Source: Endozoicomonas_A sp049275935 (GTDB lineage: Bacteria; Pseudomonadota; Gammaproteobacteria; Pseudomonadales; Endozoicomonadaceae). From it: DNA of 64,000 nt. The stretch is from the NCBI RefSeq assembly GCF_049275935.1, contig NZ_CP184830.1, forward strand, positions 1,860,001 to 1,924,000. Reading direction: 5' to 3'. A model generated the notes under the pieces. That model did not search any database. It worked only from the letters and a program-made list of their open reading frames with translations, and had not been told where the DNA came from. Within the stretch, counting starts at the first letter, position 1, and each line of letters starts with the position of its first letter. Of the stretch, positions 63,344 through 64,000 are shown in pieces. A program made the position numbers and the translations under genes.

Positions 63344-64000
63344 ATGATCCCAATTAACAGCCATTCCGGGATACAGGAACCACTCCCGCCAACACCCAAG
63401 CGAAATCGACTGAAGGAAGCTGCAACGGCTGTCTGTACCGGTAGGGACGTTACGCCTTATTACAACACTAACTCTCCGCTTTTAGATTTGCCGGAATTAA
63501 TACAGTTAAAGATTATCCGCTGTTTGGGTTTACGAGAGATTACCCGTTTAGCAAAAGTATGCCGATATTTTCGAAATCTTGTTAAACAAAATAACGCTTT
63601 GGGAAGAGCATGGAATCGCCGGTTTCCTTCACCACATCTAGATCAACTAAAGGCTGCCATTAAGACAAAAGATGAGCAACAGCTCCGTGATTGGTTGGCG
63701 CCTTTTGCTAATAAGGGCACTGTCGAGTCGCTCATTGAACACCGAAAGAATATTCATTTCCCTGTTCAGTTACTTTTCACCAACAGTCAATTAATGTCTC
63801 TGTGCAGAGAATTTGAGTTAGTGGAAACGCTCGAAATTACCCATGGTGCTGGAGTCAATGAAGCCAGTTTCAGCCCCGATGGCCGGCATCTGGTAACCGC
63901 CAGTAGCGATCACACAGCGAAAATCTACTGCTGGGAGGCCAATGGATCATGGCAAGAAAAAGCCACCATTACCCATGATCGTTTGGTCTTGTCAGCCAGC
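63344..64000 (+). CDS. F-box/WD40-repeat protein, array copy H (runs off the window)
   Basis: Open for 219 codons to the last base, starting MIPINSHSGIQEPLPPTPKR after the conserved upstream module. F-box at about 46-95 and the first WD40 unit are complete. Nearly identical to copy E (four differing bases in 657). The array therefore continues beyond 64000. Confidence 0.85.
   Translation, partial: MIPINSHSGIQEPLPPTPKRNRLKEAATAVCTGRDVTPYYNTNSPLLDLPELIQLKIIRCLGLREITRLAKVCRYFRNLVKQNNALGRAWNRRFPSPHLDQLKAAIKTKDEQQLRDWLAPFANKGTVESLIEHRKNIHFPVQLLFTNSQLMSLCREFELVETLEITHGAGVNEASFSPDGRHLVTASSDHTAKIYCWEANGSWQEKATITHDRLVLSAS

Overview
The window looks like chromosome from a marine, host-associated gammaproteobacterium of the Oceanospirillales. 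Endozoicomonas or a close relative is the best guess. The basis is a Pseudomonas-type isocitrate lyase, a complete gamma-type type II secretion operon, a GT81-type glucosylglycerate cluster, and above all a tandem array of eukaryote-like F-box/WD40 proteins. The genus call is inference from gene content; no 16S or other marker lies in the window.

Layout. 1-5.2 kb: isocitrate lyase (5' end outside the window), then pntA-pntB (proton-pumping transhydrogenase). 5.2-12.6 kb: a secreted protein with a degenerate pentapeptide-repeat tail, nagB, and the sbcD-sbcC nuclease pair. 12.6-14.6 kb: a MITE, two small hypothetical genes and an orphan HigA-type antitoxin. 14.6-26.2 kb: gspCDEFGHIJKLMN on the minus strand, tightly overlapped, with a perfect FNR/Anr-type box upstream. 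26.7-35.1 kb: a PagL-like outer membrane protein, a heptad-repeat coiled-coil gene, copA-cueR behind a MerR-type promoter, a RAYT transposase element, an AT-rich secreted trypsin-like protease, and a decayed copper-efflux remnant that includes a second CueR-type box. 35.2-40.1 kb: glucosyl-3-phosphoglycerate synthase, its phosphatase, galU, and a divergent GH13 phosphorylase, together a make-and-recycle circuit for glucosylglycerate.

40.3-50.2 kb is accessory. It holds a convergent pair of paralogous membrane or secreted proteins with non-canonical C2H2-like zinc fingers, a ribbon-helix-helix antitoxin whose C-terminus is derived from a MITE end, a GHKL-ATPase/PD-(D/E)XK-like protein, a second full MITE with target duplication, ggt, a methyltransferase, a GST with a cysteine-rich tail, a SigZ-like sigma factor and a BrnT/BrnA-like pair.

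50.8-64 kb is the most striking part. Eight tandem same-strand copies or remnants of an F-box plus WD40 gene (five intact, one truncated, one collapsed, one running off the end) each follow a conserved upstream module. The array is interrupted by an AT-rich gene of unknown function and by two different inverted-repeat elements. The proteins resemble host SCF ubiquitin-ligase adaptors (F-box plus beta-propeller), so host-directed effectors are the natural hypothesis. The window has no tRNA, rRNA or CRISPR array that I could see.
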